A DNA stretch of 62,934 nt from Marinifilaceae bacterium (GTDB taxonomy: Bacteria > Bacteroidota > Bacteroidia > Bacteroidales > Marinifilaceae). Position 1 is the stretch's first letter, and each line of letters starts with the position of its first letter. Made by a program: the position numbers and the translations under genes. The stretch spans positions 1 through 62,934 of the forward strand of contig JAFGYE010000077.1 of NCBI GenBank assembly GCA_016936255.1. Reading direction: 5' to 3'. This document shows, piece after piece, positions 45,953 through 55,092 of this stretch. Below the pieces are notes generated by a model that searched no databases, was not told where the DNA came from, and saw only the letters and a program-made list of their open reading frames with translations.

Positions 45953-46303
45953 ATGTTGATGAATATTTTATCTATAGGAAGTCAAGGTGGATGGACTGTT
46001 GCCATTGTAGGTTATTCCATTGTATTTGTTGCATTGGTGCTGCTGGTAATTGTTTTTGTCAATTTGCCTAAACTCTTACATCTTAACTTAAGAAAAAAGT
46101 TGGTGAGAGAAGGTCGATCTGGCTCTGAAACTGATGACTTAAACATCGAGGGAGGTGTAAATGCTGCTATTGCAATGGCCTTGCACATGCACTTTAACCA
46201 GAATCACGATGATGAAAGCAATATCATTACAATTAAAAAAGTTACTAAGAATTATTCTCCGTGGAGTTCTAAGATTTATGGAGTAATGAATCAACCAAGA
46301 TAA
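45953..46303 (+). CDS. OadG-family gamma/delta subunit of the Na+-pumping decarboxylase
   Basis: A 116-residue membrane anchor. One helix at about residues 14-38 (VAIVGYSIVFVALVLLVIVFVNLP) is followed by a hydrophilic cytoplasmic tail with GGVNAAIAMALHMHFNQNHDDESNIITIKKV, the form seen in OadG-like subunits. It holds the soluble carboxyltransferase and carrier at the membrane near the beta subunit. ATG codons at 45953 and 45959 are both possible starts. Confidence 0.85.
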   Translation: MLMNILSIGSQGGWTVAIVGYSIVFVALVLLVIVFVNLPKLLHLNLRKKLVREGRSGSETDDLNIEGGVNAAIAMALHMHFNQNHDDESNIITIKKVTKNYSPWSSKIYGVMNQPR

Positions 46304-46308
46304 GCAAA

Positions 46309-46731
46309 ATGAAGAAGTTCAAATTTACAATACGTGGGCAAGAATACGATGTTGAAATCAAAGATTTTGAAGGATCGAATGCCAAAATTGAAGTGAACGG
46401 AACGAGTTATGATGTTGATGTGCATGTTGCAGAAAAATCATCAAAAACTCCTAGATTGGTTCGCAAGCCGGTTGTTAACAAACCAGGAGAAGGTAGTATC
46501 AAAAAAAGTGGAGGAGGAGCTTCAACAGTAAAAGCACCGCTTCCGGGTAGTATTATTAAAATTAACATTGCAGTTGGTGATTCTATTAATCCAGGAGATA
46601 CTCTTTTGGTAATGGAGGCAATGAAAATGGAAAATAATGTATTAGCCGAAAAAGGAGGAACCGTTAAAGCCATAAAGGTTGCAGTTGGCGATAGCGTACT
46701 TCAGGATGATGTACTAATTGAAATAGCATAA
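46309..46731 (+). CDS. Biotin carrier subunit of methylmalonyl-CoA decarboxylase
   Basis: A 140-residue biotin/lipoyl carrier. The attachment motif EAMKMENN puts the biotin lysine at K106. The lead APLPGSIIKINIAVGDSINPGDTL is the typical fold. A short N-terminal beta domain (1-45) and a flexible Gly/Ser/Lys linker (45-75) precede it, giving the swinging arm. It starts 5 bp after the OadG-type gene, so it is translationally close or coupled. It takes CO2 from the alpha subunit to the membrane beta subunit. Confidence 0.9.
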   Translation: MKKFKFTIRGQEYDVEIKDFEGSNAKIEVNGTSYDVDVHVAEKSSKTPRLVRKPVVNKPGEGSIKKSGGGASTVKAPLPGSIIKINIAVGDSINPGDTLLVMEAMKMENNVLAEKGGTVKAIKVAVGDSVLQDDVLIEIA

Positions 46732-46762
46732 CATTTCAATAATAAAAGGCAAAAACTATATA

Positions 46763-48397
46763 ATGAGAAAACTTTATTCATTGGTATTCTCAATGATTTT
46801 GGTAATGGGGTTAGCTTTTAACTCCATTGCTCAAAAATCATCGGATACCGCAGAAAAATTAACAACGGGAAAATGGGTTAACCATGAAGATGGATATATT
46901 CCTAACCCTGTTGGAAATTCCGATATTACAGTAAAAAGATACAAGATTTTCGAATTCAAAAGTGATAATACATTTATGATGGATTCGGTAAAACAGCGTT
47001 TTACTGGAAAGTGGAAAGCAGAAGGGGAAAATGTTATAATGACATTTAATCCAAAAACTGTAACACACCTGCAAAAAAATATTGATCCGAACTCCAATTC
47101 GAATAATTATCTTACAACTTCAGAAATTCTTGATCTTGGTTCGCGTATAGCCAAAGTAGATGGTGATTTTCTTAAGTTTGCTAACTCCAGTCTTGATTGT
47201 GAAAATAACTCAGGTGCGGTCGTTGGGTTAAAGAATTTTTACGAATTTACTGGATTCGCAAATGTTACCGGTGGTAACTTATTGATGGTATTGATTGGTT
47301 TGTTTTTCATATTTTTAGCAATTAAATATGATTACGAGCCCCTATTGTTAATTCCAATCGGAATGGGTGTTATTATTGGTAATATTCCAATGTTTCAGGC
47401 TGTTGATTTTAATTTGAAATTAGGAATTTATGAGCCTGGATCAGTAATGAATATTTTATATTCGGGTGTAGTTAGTGGTTGGTATCCTCCATTAATATTC
47501 CTTGGTATTGGAGCTATGACTGATTTTTCATCTTTAATTAGTAATCCTAGATTAATGATTTTGGGTGCAGCAGCTCAGATTGGTATTTTTGTTACTTTTT
47601 TGGGAGCTCTTTGGTTGGGTTTTGCGCCACCGGAAGCGGGTGCAATTGGAATTATTGGTGGTGCCGATGGTCCTACCGCAATTTTCTTGTCATCGAAACT
47701 GGCCAATGGAATGAATGTGATGGCTAATGGAGAAACGGTTAAAAATCTGATTGGACCTATTGCAATTGCAGCATATTCGTATATGGCTTTGGTTCCGGTA
47801 ATTCAACCTCCAATTATCAACTTGTTAACAACTAAGAAAGAGAGAAAAATTAAGATGAAACCGCCACGTGCAGTGTCTCGTCTTGAAAAAATTATTTTCC
47901 CTATTATTGGATTGTTGTTAACTGCATTTATTTCGCCAACAGCATTGCCGCTTTTAGGAATGTTATTCTTTGGTAACTTACTAAAAGAGTCAACAGTAAC
48001 TAATCGTTTGGCTGATACAGCAAGTAATGCATTGATCAATACAATCACAATTTTGTTGGGAGTTACTGTTGGAGCGTCTACACAAGCAGATGTTTTCTTG
48101 ACTAAAGATTCCATCTTAATTTTTGGATTGGGGGCAGCTTCATTTGTCGTTGCTACAGCGGGTGGTGTAATTTTTGGAAAAATTATGAATTGGCTTTCAC
48201 CAAAAGATCGTCCGATTAATCCAATGATTGGTGCGGCAGGAGTGTCGGCAGTGCCGGATAGTGCTCGTGTTGTTCAAACAATGGGATTGCAAAATGATCC
48301 AACGAATCACTTGTTGATGCATGCAATGGCACCTAATGTTTCCGGCGTTATTGGATCGGCGGTGGCAGCTGGTATTTTATTGAGTTTCTTGATGTAA
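46763..48397 (+). CDS. Na+-translocating decarboxylase beta subunit with N-terminal periplasmic-type extension
   Basis: The membrane motor of 544 residues, which decarboxylates carboxybiotin and exports Na+. The OadB/MmdB core covers about residues 160-544. Typical runs: FTGFANVTGGNLLMVLIG, YEPLLLIPIGMGVIIGNIP, GGADGPTAIFLSSKLA with the key aspartate (about 303), and GAAGVSAVPDSARVVQ near the end. Unusual is the front part: residues 1-24 look like a cleavable signal peptide (FSMILVMGLAFNSIAQ). Residues 30-155 are a soluble beta-rich domain (TGKWVNHEDGY, YKIFEFKSDNTFMMDS, FTGKWKAEGENVIMTF) of lipocalin-like style. Classical OadB is about 430 residues and lacks it. Confidence 0.92.
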   Translation: MRKLYSLVFSMILVMGLAFNSIAQKSSDTAEKLTTGKWVNHEDGYIPNPVGNSDITVKRYKIFEFKSDNTFMMDSVKQRFTGKWKAEGENVIMTFNPKTVTHLQKNIDPNSNSNNYLTTSEILDLGSRIAKVDGDFLKFANSSLDCENNSGAVVGLKNFYEFTGFANVTGGNLLMVLIGLFFIFLAIKYDYEPLLLIPIGMGVIIGNIPMFQAVDFNLKLGIYEPGSVMNILYSGVVSGWYPPLIFLGIGAMTDFSSLISNPRLMILGAAAQIGIFVTFLGALWLGFAPPEAGAIGIIGGADGPTAIFLSSKLANGMNVMANGETVKNLIGPIAIAAYSYMALVPVIQPPIINLLTTKKERKIKMKPPRAVSRLEKIIFPIIGLLLTAFISPTALPLLGMLFFGNLLKESTVTNRLADTASNALINTITILLGVTVGASTQADVFLTKDSILIFGLGAASFVVATAGGVIFGKIMNWLSPKDRPINPMIGAAGVSAVPDSARVVQTMGLQNDPTNHLLMHAMAPNVSGVIGSAVAAGILLSFLM

Positions 48398-48420
48398 TAA
48401 ACATCATTATAGATATTGTA

Positions 48421-48450
48421 AAAGGTTGTCGGTTTCGACAACCTTTTTTT
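48421..48450 (+). terminator. Terminator of the decarboxylase operon
   Basis: The stem AAAGGTTGTCG / CGACAACCTTT has a GTTT loop and is followed by T residues. Confidence 0.85.
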
Positions 48451-48604
48451 GTTATTTTTTTTTCACGTCTAAAATGTTATATTTATATACATTAATTGAT
48501 CAGATGTAAAATGGTAATAAAAGGAGTGGTGGGAACTGATTATTTAGGTTCTTGCTTCTCTTTTTTTTTCTTTTGAGATTTTGGCAATCTAAACCTCATT
48601 CATT

Positions 48605-49831
48605 ATGGAACTGGGAGAACAAATTAGCAGGTCTGGAAATTTTGATTCTAATAGCAAAGGGGATTGTTTTGTTAGTATTGAGTTAAAACAATCAGGAGGG
48701 GTAAATTTTGTATTGGAATCAAAAGTGAAAGTTTTCTATGGGAAATCAATCGAAAAGCTATGTAGATCCATATTGGCTTTTTTTTCAATTGAGAATATTG
48801 CCATTGTAATTAAGGATAATGGGGCGTTGCCTTATGTTATTGCTGCTCGAATCGAGTCGGCAGTTAAACAATTGATTACATCTGAAAAGGAATTTCTTTT
48901 CGATTTTATCAAAGATAATTTATATCCATCAAATAAGGAACGGTTTCGGTTTTCCAGGCTTTATTTGCCGGGAAATACGCCATACATGATGATTAATGCT
49001 GGTCTTCATAAGCCCAATGGTATTATTTTGGATTTGGAAGATGCTGTTGCAATCTCAAAAAAGAATGAAGCAAGATATATCGTGAGAAATGCTTTGCGTT
49101 CTCAAACTTTTTATGGAGCTGAGAGAATGGTTCGAATAAATCAAGGAGAATTAGGCATTGAGGATTTGGCCTTTATTGTTCCTCACAATGTACATGTGAT
49201 TTTAGTGCCAAAATGTGAGTCTGCCAATGATATTTACAGGGTTGAAGAAGAAATCAATAGAATTAAGAAACGAGAAAATGTGATACAGGATATTTTTTTG
49301 ATGCCAATTATAGAAAGTGCTCTTGGTGTTGAAAATGCTTATGAAATTGCCGTTTCATCACACAATATTGTTGCGATGGCAATTGGTTTGGAAGATTATA
49401 CGGCAGATTTGGGTGTTCAGCGAACCAATACGGGCACAGAATCATTGTATGCAAGAATGCGGGTTGTAAATGCTTGCCATGCAGCTAAAATACAGGCAAT
49501 AGATTCTGTTTTCTCCGATGTGGGGAATATGGAGGCGTTGGCTGAAAATGTAAAAAGGTCAAAATCATTGGGCTTTCAAGGTATGGGTTGCATACATCCT
49601 CGGCAGATAGCAGTAATACATGAAAATTTCGCACCAAATTATAATGAAATCAAAAAAGCAATGGAAATTGTGAATGCTTTTCATGAAGCAGAGAAGAATG
49701 GTCTTGTTGTTGTATCGGTTGGAACAAAAATGGTTGATCCTCCTGTAGTAAAGCGTCAATTAAAGGTACTTGAATTAGCAATTAAACTCGGACTACTATC
49801 TAAAGATTGGAGGAGCGAATATGTCGGTTAA
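48605..49831 (+). CDS. Citrate lyase gamma-beta fusion (CitD-CitE)
   Basis: A 408-residue fusion. Residues 1-100 match the citrate lyase acyl carrier protein CitD: GNFDSNSKGD, with S15 at the place of the serine that carries the phosphoribosyl-dephospho-CoA arm, then VKVFYGKSIEKLCRSIL and IVIKDNGALPYVIAARIESAV. Residues about 115-408 are CitE, the citryl-lyase beta subunit of the HpcH/HpaI family: RLYLPGNTPYMMINAGLHKPNGIILDLEDAV, RINQGELG, PIIESALGVENA and GMGCIHPRQIAVIHENF. It cleaves citryl-ACP to oxaloacetate and acetyl-ACP. Its end overlaps citF by 11 bp. Genes citC, citX and citG are not in the window. Confidence 0.88.
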   Translation: MELGEQISRSGNFDSNSKGDCFVSIELKQSGGVNFVLESKVKVFYGKSIEKLCRSILAFFSIENIAIVIKDNGALPYVIAARIESAVKQLITSEKEFLFDFIKDNLYPSNKERFRFSRLYLPGNTPYMMINAGLHKPNGIILDLEDAVAISKKNEARYIVRNALRSQTFYGAERMVRINQGELGIEDLAFIVPHNVHVILVPKCESANDIYRVEEEINRIKKRENVIQDIFLMPIIESALGVENAYEIAVSSHNIVAMAIGLEDYTADLGVQRTNTGTESLYARMRVVNACHAAKIQAIDSVFSDVGNMEALAENVKRSKSLGFQGMGCIHPRQIAVIHENFAPNYNEIKKAMEIVNAFHEAEKNGLVVVSVGTKMVDPPVVKRQLKVLELAIKLGLLSKDWRSEYVG

Positions 49832-51374
49832 ATTGATTAAAAATGCTGTTGGACGAATGGTTCCAACGGAAATTAATGGGCAGGAGGCAATTCCTTATAT
49901 GGGAGTTGGAAAGTTTATTCCTAAAAAAAGAAAGTATAATTCTCTTATTTCTTCTAATGCAGATTTTCCTGTTGATGGAAATAAGCAAGTAAAGAATTTG
50001 AAAGAAGCCTTGCAAAAAGCAGGTTTAGCTAATGGTATGAGGATTTCCACTCATCATCATTTTAGAGATGGAGATTTGTTGGCCAACAAGGTGTTTGATA
50101 TTGCGCATGAGATGGGTGTGAAGGATTTAATTTGGTTTCCATCAGCATCATTTCCTTGTCATGAACATCTGATTCCATATTTGGAAGATGGTACCATTTC
50201 CCGCATTGAGGGAAGTATGAATGGTCCGCTGGGTAAATATTGTTCAGAAGGTAAAATGAAGGGCGTGGCTGTTTTGCGTTCTCATGGAGGAAGGTATCAG
50301 GCTATTCAGGATGGAGAAGTTCATATTGATATAACCATTATTGGCGCGGCTTGTGCTGATTCTTTTGGAAATGCAAATGGTCTTAACGGTAAGTCAGCTT
50401 CAGGTTTACTCGGATTTGCTTTGGCGGATTCTCAGTTTGCTGATAGGGTAATTGTTGCCACAGATAATATGGTCGCATTCCCTTGTGTCCCATGGCAAAT
50501 TCAGGGAAACTATGTTGATTTTACTGTTGAAATGGATCAAATTGGTATTCCCGAAAAAATTGTTTCAGGTACGACACAAATTACGAAAAGTCCTGATCGT
50601 TTATTGATAGCAGAATTGACAGCACGATTTTGTGAGGAGGCAGGAATTATTAAGGATGGATTTTCTTTTCAAGCCGGAGCCGGAGGAACTGCGCTTGCCA
50701 TTGGTGAGTTTTTTGGTAAGATAATGAAAGAAAAATGCATAAAAGCCCGGTTTGCCAGAGGGGGTAGTAACAAATATCTGGTTCAGATGCTTGAGGATGG
50801 ATTTGTAGAATACATATTAGATGGTCAAACTTTCGATTTGGAAGGAGTGAGGTCTATGCGGGAAAATCCAAATCATGTGTGGACCAGTCCTTTCACAAGT
50901 TATAATTATCACAGCAAAGGGAATTTTGCAGGAATGGTTGATGTCGCAATTTTAGGGGCGACTGAGGTTGATGTTAATTTTAATGCGAACGTAGTGACTC
51001 ATTCAGATGGCTATTTATTGCATGGCATAGGTGGTTGGCAAAATTGTTTGTTTAGCAAGACTGTAATTCTTCCCATACCTCTTTTCCGAAATAGAATTTC
51101 GGTTGTTAGAGAAAAAGTGACAACCATTTGTGGTCCAGGCGAATTAATTGATGTAATTATTACCGAAAGAGGAATAGCAATTAACCCTTTGCGAAAAGAT
51201 TTAATTGCAAAATTAAAGGAAAGCAATTTGCCGGTTAAGTCAATCCATGAATTGAAAAAGGAAGCTGAAGAAATATGCGGTGTTATGGAAGAATGTATTT
51301 TATCCGACGAGATTGTAGCTGCTGTAAAATGGGTTGATGGAACTGTTATTGATGTTGTGAGAAAGGTTTTATAG
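49821..51374 (+). CDS. citF: Citrate lyase alpha subunit (citrate-ACP transferase)
   Basis: A 517-residue transferase that exchanges acetyl for citryl on the acyl carrier. CitF marks: AVGRMVPTEINGQEAIPYMGVGKF near the N-terminus, GMRISTHHHFRDGDLLANKV, HEHLIPYLEDGTISRIEGSMNGPLG, VLRSHGGRYQAIQDGEV, and SFQAGAGGTALAIGEFFGKIM. It starts inside the end of the CitD-CitE gene (11-bp overlap), with GGAGG about 7 nt before its ATG, so translation is coupled. It gives fermentation of citrate when acylated by CitC, or possible supply of acetate and oxaloacetate. Confidence 0.93.
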   Translation: MSVKLIKNAVGRMVPTEINGQEAIPYMGVGKFIPKKRKYNSLISSNADFPVDGNKQVKNLKEALQKAGLANGMRISTHHHFRDGDLLANKVFDIAHEMGVKDLIWFPSASFPCHEHLIPYLEDGTISRIEGSMNGPLGKYCSEGKMKGVAVLRSHGGRYQAIQDGEVHIDITIIGAACADSFGNANGLNGKSASGLLGFALADSQFADRVIVATDNMVAFPCVPWQIQGNYVDFTVEMDQIGIPEKIVSGTTQITKSPDRLLIAELTARFCEEAGIIKDGFSFQAGAGGTALAIGEFFGKIMKEKCIKARFARGGSNKYLVQMLEDGFVEYILDGQTFDLEGVRSMRENPNHVWTSPFTSYNYHSKGNFAGMVDVAILGATEVDVNFNANVVTHSDGYLLHGIGGWQNCLFSKTVILPIPLFRNRISVVREKVTTICGPGELIDVIITERGIAINPLRKDLIAKLKESNLPVKSIHELKKEAEEICGVMEECILSDEIVAAVKWVDGTVIDVVRKVL

Positions 51375-51397
51375 GAGGAAGTATTGAATCAAAAAAA

Positions 51398-51430
51398 AAA
51401 GAAGCTTCGGGGTTTCCGAAGCTTTATTGT
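51398..51430. terminator. Bidirectional terminator between citF and the BFD-like gene
   Basis: The stem AAGCTTCGG / CCGAAGCTT (51402-51410 with 51416-51424) has an A-run on the left and T-rich sequence on the right. Confidence 0.75.
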
Positions 51431-51431
51431 T

Positions 51432-51656
51432 TTACCAAAGTTTAAATTTACTTTGTACTGAATTCTCTACTTTCGCTGCAATTTTAGGAACTTCAATATC
51501 TAAAATACTGTTGATGTAACTAATACATTTCCCGCAACCGGTATTGGCTCCGGTGTATCTTCTAATCTCTTCAATTGTAGTTGAATTTTTCTCATGAATT
51601 GCCTTATCAATGTTTTTTCTATCTACCATCTGACAGTTACAAACTATATCCCTCAT
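51432..51656 (-). CDS. BFD-like [2Fe-2S] protein
   Basis: A 74-residue ferredoxin-like protein. Four cysteines, C6, C8, C41 and C44 (IVCNCQMVD and TGANTGCGKCISYI), have the spacing of the bacterioferritin-associated ferredoxin domain that binds one [2Fe-2S] cluster. The helical hairpin between them (KNIDKAIHEKNSTTIEEIRRYTG) fits the fold. It is a stand-alone version; no bacterioferritin gene is nearby, so an electron-transfer or iron-release role is inferred from the family only. Confidence 0.85.
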   Translation of the reverse strand: MRDIVCNCQMVDRKNIDKAIHEKNSTTIEEIRRYTGANTGCGKCISYINSILDIEVPKIAAKVENSVQSKFKLW

Positions 51657-51775
51657 TTTTTTTTCTTCTTATTAATAATAATCTGCTGTAAATATATACA
51701 TTATTCAATTTAAACCATCAAATTTGAGGGTGTTATTTTAAATGGTTCTAGATAAGGGTGGCGAGGAATTGTTTA

Positions 51776-52555
51776 TTACAGCTGATTTTCAAGGTATATC
51801 TTCATCTGCCTGTACATGTCAATTACTAGGTCTTTTTTAGGTAACGTTTCGAATATTTGTTTTAAGTAAGTTTTTTCACTTACTATTTTAAAGCTTTTTT
51901 TATACTTAAGATCAAAAATTAAAGACATCTGATAAAGTTTTAGATCGTTGAGTGTAAGCACGTCCTTAAAGTCAACATGTTTTTCGTCAATAATGTTTTG
52001 ATATAGCTTTTTAGAGATTTCCGGTTTATCCGATAATTCCATTTCGAGTCTTTTGTTGCTGCCCTGTTTGTTGTTTGAATAGTAATCAGAGACAATACTA
52101 AGAATATCTATTTTATCAGCATCTCTTAAGATTTGAACAAAAGGCAAAAGCTTTGGATCAATTGATTTTGGAAGAAGTAATTCATTGTGGTTTTTAATAC
52201 TTTCAATTACCACATTTGTTTCTTCCTCAGTAAGCTCCGATAAAAGATTGTTTTCGGTGATGGTTGAGATGCCAAGTTGGATATGATTTATTTCCTCTGT
52301 GTCGGAGAATGTTCCAAACTTAGTCAATTGCTCAAATCTGCCAACGTCATGTAATAATGCAGAGATTTGTGCCAAGATCACATCAGACTCATCTAAACCG
52401 GATTCATCACCAAGTTCCTTAATTAAATTAACTACACGAAATGAATGATTTCGTTTCAAATTAATATTAGACTTAATTTCTTCGATCTCATTTTCAAAAC
52501 CTGCAACATAGCTGTTAAACCATGTTTCTATACTATTGTAGACTTCCTGCTTCAC
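51776..52555 (-). CDS. HD-domain phosphohydrolase
   Basis: A 259-residue cytoplasmic protein. The metal motif is complete: H37 (NHSFRVVNL), the pair H69-D70 (SALLHDVGRFEQ), a further histidine in NHIQLGIS, and D in LRDADKIDIL. HD proteins hydrolyse phosphate esters, often nucleotides. The N-terminal helix and the C-terminal helical region (about 190-259) have no named domain. There is no operon partner within 100 bp. Confidence 0.85.
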   Translation of the reverse strand: MKQEVYNSIETWFNSYVAGFENEIEEIKSNINLKRNHSFRVVNLIKELGDESGLDESDVILAQISALLHDVGRFEQLTKFGTFSDTEEINHIQLGISTITENNLLSELTEEETNVVIESIKNHNELLLPKSIDPKLLPFVQILRDADKIDILSIVSDYYSNNKQGSNKRLEMELSDKPEISKKLYQNIIDEKHVDFKDVLTLNDLKLYQMSLIFDLKYKKSFKIVSEKTYLKQIFETLPKKDLVIDMYRQMKIYLENQL

Positions 52556-52698
52556 TTCTTAGTCATTAAAAATTGCCTACAAAACTACTCTTTTTATCCA
52601 ATTTTGGAAAGGAATTCAGGGGGTATTGGCTTGTGAAAAAGGAGTACCAATACAACTACTTGATCAAAGTATTGTATTTTGTTGTCAATGGTTTATAA

Positions 52699-53496
52699 TT
52701 AAAGATTAAATAGGTTTAATGATTGGATACCAAAAATAAGAATGATAAACATTAGTATCCATCTAATGAAATTGGCACCCCAATTTACTGCAAAATGTGA
52801 AGCCGTGTAACCTCCAAATATATTCCCAATAGCAGCAATGGCACCAATGTCATAATGTATTTGATCATTCATCATGAAAACGATCAGAGCAAAGGGACTG
52901 TATAGTAATACAATAAAAACTTTTAAGGCATTTGCTTTAATCAGGTCGTAACCCATTTCCAGAACTAGTATGCCTATTAAAAAAATTCCTACACCGATAT
53001 GAATGAATCCTCCATAAACACCAATTGCAAAGAAGATTGTGAATTGCTTGAATCCGAATTGTTTGTTTTGAAGTATTTTAGAGCCTGCAAGCCATTGATT
53101 CGGCTTGAAAAATAAGAAGAGCCCCATTGTAAGCATTACTCCGGCTATTAATATCTCAAATAGATCTTTGTTGATGTTTATTGCAATCTGTGCTCCTAAA
53201 ACAGATCCAAGAACTGTTGGTAAGGCTAGTAGAATACCTTTTTTTAGTTCTAAAACATTTTGTTTTTTGAAATTGTAGGAGGCTACCAGTGTTTGCATGA
53301 TCACACCAAATCGAATTGTTCCATTGGCAAATGGAGCAGAGAGTCCTAAAAGCATGAACAAGGAATAGGAGATTACGGTTCCGCTTCCAGCAATCGTATT
53401 GATAAAACCCACAGCAAATCCGGCCAGTAAAAGTAAACATATAATGGGAAAGGAGTAAATGTCCATTTCCTGAAGATTAGCAAATAGTTCAGCCAT
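52699..53496 (-). CDS. TauE/SafE-family sulfite exporter-like permease
   Basis: A 265-residue inner membrane protein with about eight helices. The N-terminal half GFAVGFINTIAGSGTVISYSLFMLLG and the second half FAIGVYGGFIHIGVGIFLIGILVLE hold the two related repeats of the TauE/SafE family, each with its conserved G-rich turn. Family members export sulfite, sulfoacetate and related organosulfur anions, or import others. The substrate here is unknown. Confidence 0.88.
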   Translation of the reverse strand: MAELFANLQEMDIYSFPIICLLLLAGFAVGFINTIAGSGTVISYSLFMLLGLSAPFANGTIRFGVIMQTLVASYNFKKQNVLELKKGILLALPTVLGSVLGAQIAININKDLFEILIAGVMLTMGLFLFFKPNQWLAGSKILQNKQFGFKQFTIFFAIGVYGGFIHIGVGIFLIGILVLEMGYDLIKANALKVFIVLLYSPFALIVFMMNDQIHYDIGAIAAIGNIFGGYTASHFAVNWGANFIRWILMFIILIFGIQSLNLFNL

Positions 53497-53542
53497 GCCA
53501 TTTGTTCTATGTAAATGGATTAATTAATTGAAGGTATAAAAA

Positions 53543-53578
53543 AAAACGGCAATTCTGAATTTAGAATTGCCGTTTTTG
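53543..53578 (-). terminator. Terminator of pepD
   Basis: A 15-bp perfect stem (53543-53557 with 53564-53578) is followed by a U-run on the minus strand. It separates pepD from the downstream TauE/SafE-type gene. Confidence 0.8.
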
Positions 53579-53603
53579 TGGTGTCGGAAAGGATATATTT
53601 CTT

Positions 53604-55067
53604 TTACTTCAAAGGAGCATTATTTAGGATGTCAAGAAGATGTTTCCAAAACTTATCTACCGTTTCAATATTAATTCTTTCATCAGGAGAATGTACGTCC
53701 TTGAGTGTAGGGCCAAATGAGATCATATCCATATTCGGATATTTTTCAAGAAAAAGACCACATTCAAGTCCTGCGTGAATAGAACGGACAACAGGATCAA
53801 CTCCAAAAAGCTTTTTGTACGAATTTACCGCAATAGTAAGTATTTCTGATGAAGGGTTTGGAGCCCATCCCGGATATCCATCGGAATGTACAATTTTTGC
53901 ATTTGCCATTGTCAGACATGTGCCAACCATTTGAGCGATGTTGTATTTTTCACTATCCACATCACTTCTTTGCGATGTGGTAATTTGAATTTTATTATCG
54001 TCTAAAAATTTTATAGAAGCTAAGTTTGTTGAAGTTTCAACCATGCCAGGCATTTTCGAACTCATGGAAAATACACCATGAGGACAGGCATATATAGCAT
54101 CCATTAGGTTTGAAGAGCTTTCTTCATCAATAACAAATGTTGGTTTGTCGGTAGATTCAAGAGAGATTTTTAACTTAGGTTCAGTAATTTGCCAAACCTC
54201 TTCCATTTCTGTTGCGTAAATATTCAGATCAACACGGATATTTTCTTTGAATTCAGAAGGAAGGGTAATAATAGAGTAGGCCTCACGAGGAATAGCGTTT
54301 CTTAAATTTCCTCCTTCAAAACAGGCAATACGAATACCATATTTCTTATTTATTTGCCAAAGAAAGCGATTCAAAATTTTGTTTGAATTTCCACGACCTT
54401 TATTAATTTCATCTCCTGAATGCCCGCCAAGAAGACCTTTTACATCAATTCGTACTGAAAAATGCCCATTTGGAACATCTTCCTTGGTATATTCCATTGT
54501 TGCTAAGGTATCAATGCCTCCTGCACAGCCAATAAATATCTCACCTTCATCTTCCGAATCAAGATTTAATAGTATTTCACCATTAAAAAAACCTGATTCT
54601 AAGGCAAATGCACCTGATAAACCTGTCTCTTCATCAACAGTAAAGAGACATTCAATAGGGCCATGTTCAATATTACCAGAGGTAAGAAGTGCCATTTCTG
54701 CAGCCATTCCAATACCATCATCTGCACCTAGTGTTGTGCCTTTTGCTTTCACCCATCCATTATCAATCCATGGAATTATAGGATCCTTATCAAAATTATG
54801 AATTGTTTCATTATTCTTTTCACAAACCATATCCATATGCGATTGCAAAACAATCGTCTTTAGGGTCTCTTTTCCGGGAGTAGCTGGTTTGCTGATTAAC
54901 ACATTCCCAATCTCGTCTCTTTTTGTTGGTAAGTTGTGTTTTTTTCCGAATTCAAGAAGGAAGTCAATTATTTGATCTTCTTTTTTTGAAGGTCTTGGAA
55001 TTTGACAAATATCTTCGAAATGGTTCCAAATTTCGGTGGGTTGTAATTCTGCGAGTATTTTTTTCAT
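53604..55067 (-). CDS. pepD: Aminoacyl-histidine dipeptidase (M20 metallopeptidase)
   Basis: A 487-residue cytoplasmic dipeptidase of the PepD group, cleaving dipeptides such as carnosine-like Xaa-His. Active-site residues are visible: H77 and D79 in LQSHMDMVCEKN, bridging D116 in LGADDGIGMAA, catalytic E146 and metal E147 in TVDEETGLSGA, D in NLDSEDEGEI and H in the later IHAGLECG. The lid domain lies between about residues 195 and 390. A TACATTTG -7 box is at 55085-55092. It diverges from the SusC gene. Confidence 0.94.
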   Translation of the reverse strand: MKKILAELQPTEIWNHFEDICQIPRPSKKEDQIIDFLLEFGKKHNLPTKRDEIGNVLISKPATPGKETLKTIVLQSHMDMVCEKNNETIHNFDKDPIIPWIDNGWVKAKGTTLGADDGIGMAAEMALLTSGNIEHGPIECLFTVDEETGLSGAFALESGFFNGEILLNLDSEDEGEIFIGCAGGIDTLATMEYTKEDVPNGHFSVRIDVKGLLGGHSGDEINKGRGNSNKILNRFLWQINKKYGIRIACFEGGNLRNAIPREAYSIITLPSEFKENIRVDLNIYATEMEEVWQITEPKLKISLESTDKPTFVIDEESSSNLMDAIYACPHGVFSMSSKMPGMVETSTNLASIKFLDDNKIQITTSQRSDVDSEKYNIAQMVGTCLTMANAKIVHSDGYPGWAPNPSSEILTIAVNSYKKLFGVDPVVRSIHAGLECGLFLEKYPNMDMISFGPTLKDVHSPDERINIETVDKFWKHLLDILNNAPLK

Positions 55068-55084
55068 TGTTGCTTAAATTTTAC

Positions 55085-55092
55085 CAAATGTA
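55085..55092 (-). promoter_or_regulatory. Candidate -7 box of pepD
   Basis: On the minus strand this reads TACATTTG, an exact match to TAnnTTTG, 17 bp before the pepD ATG. The -33 element is weak. Confidence 0.4.
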
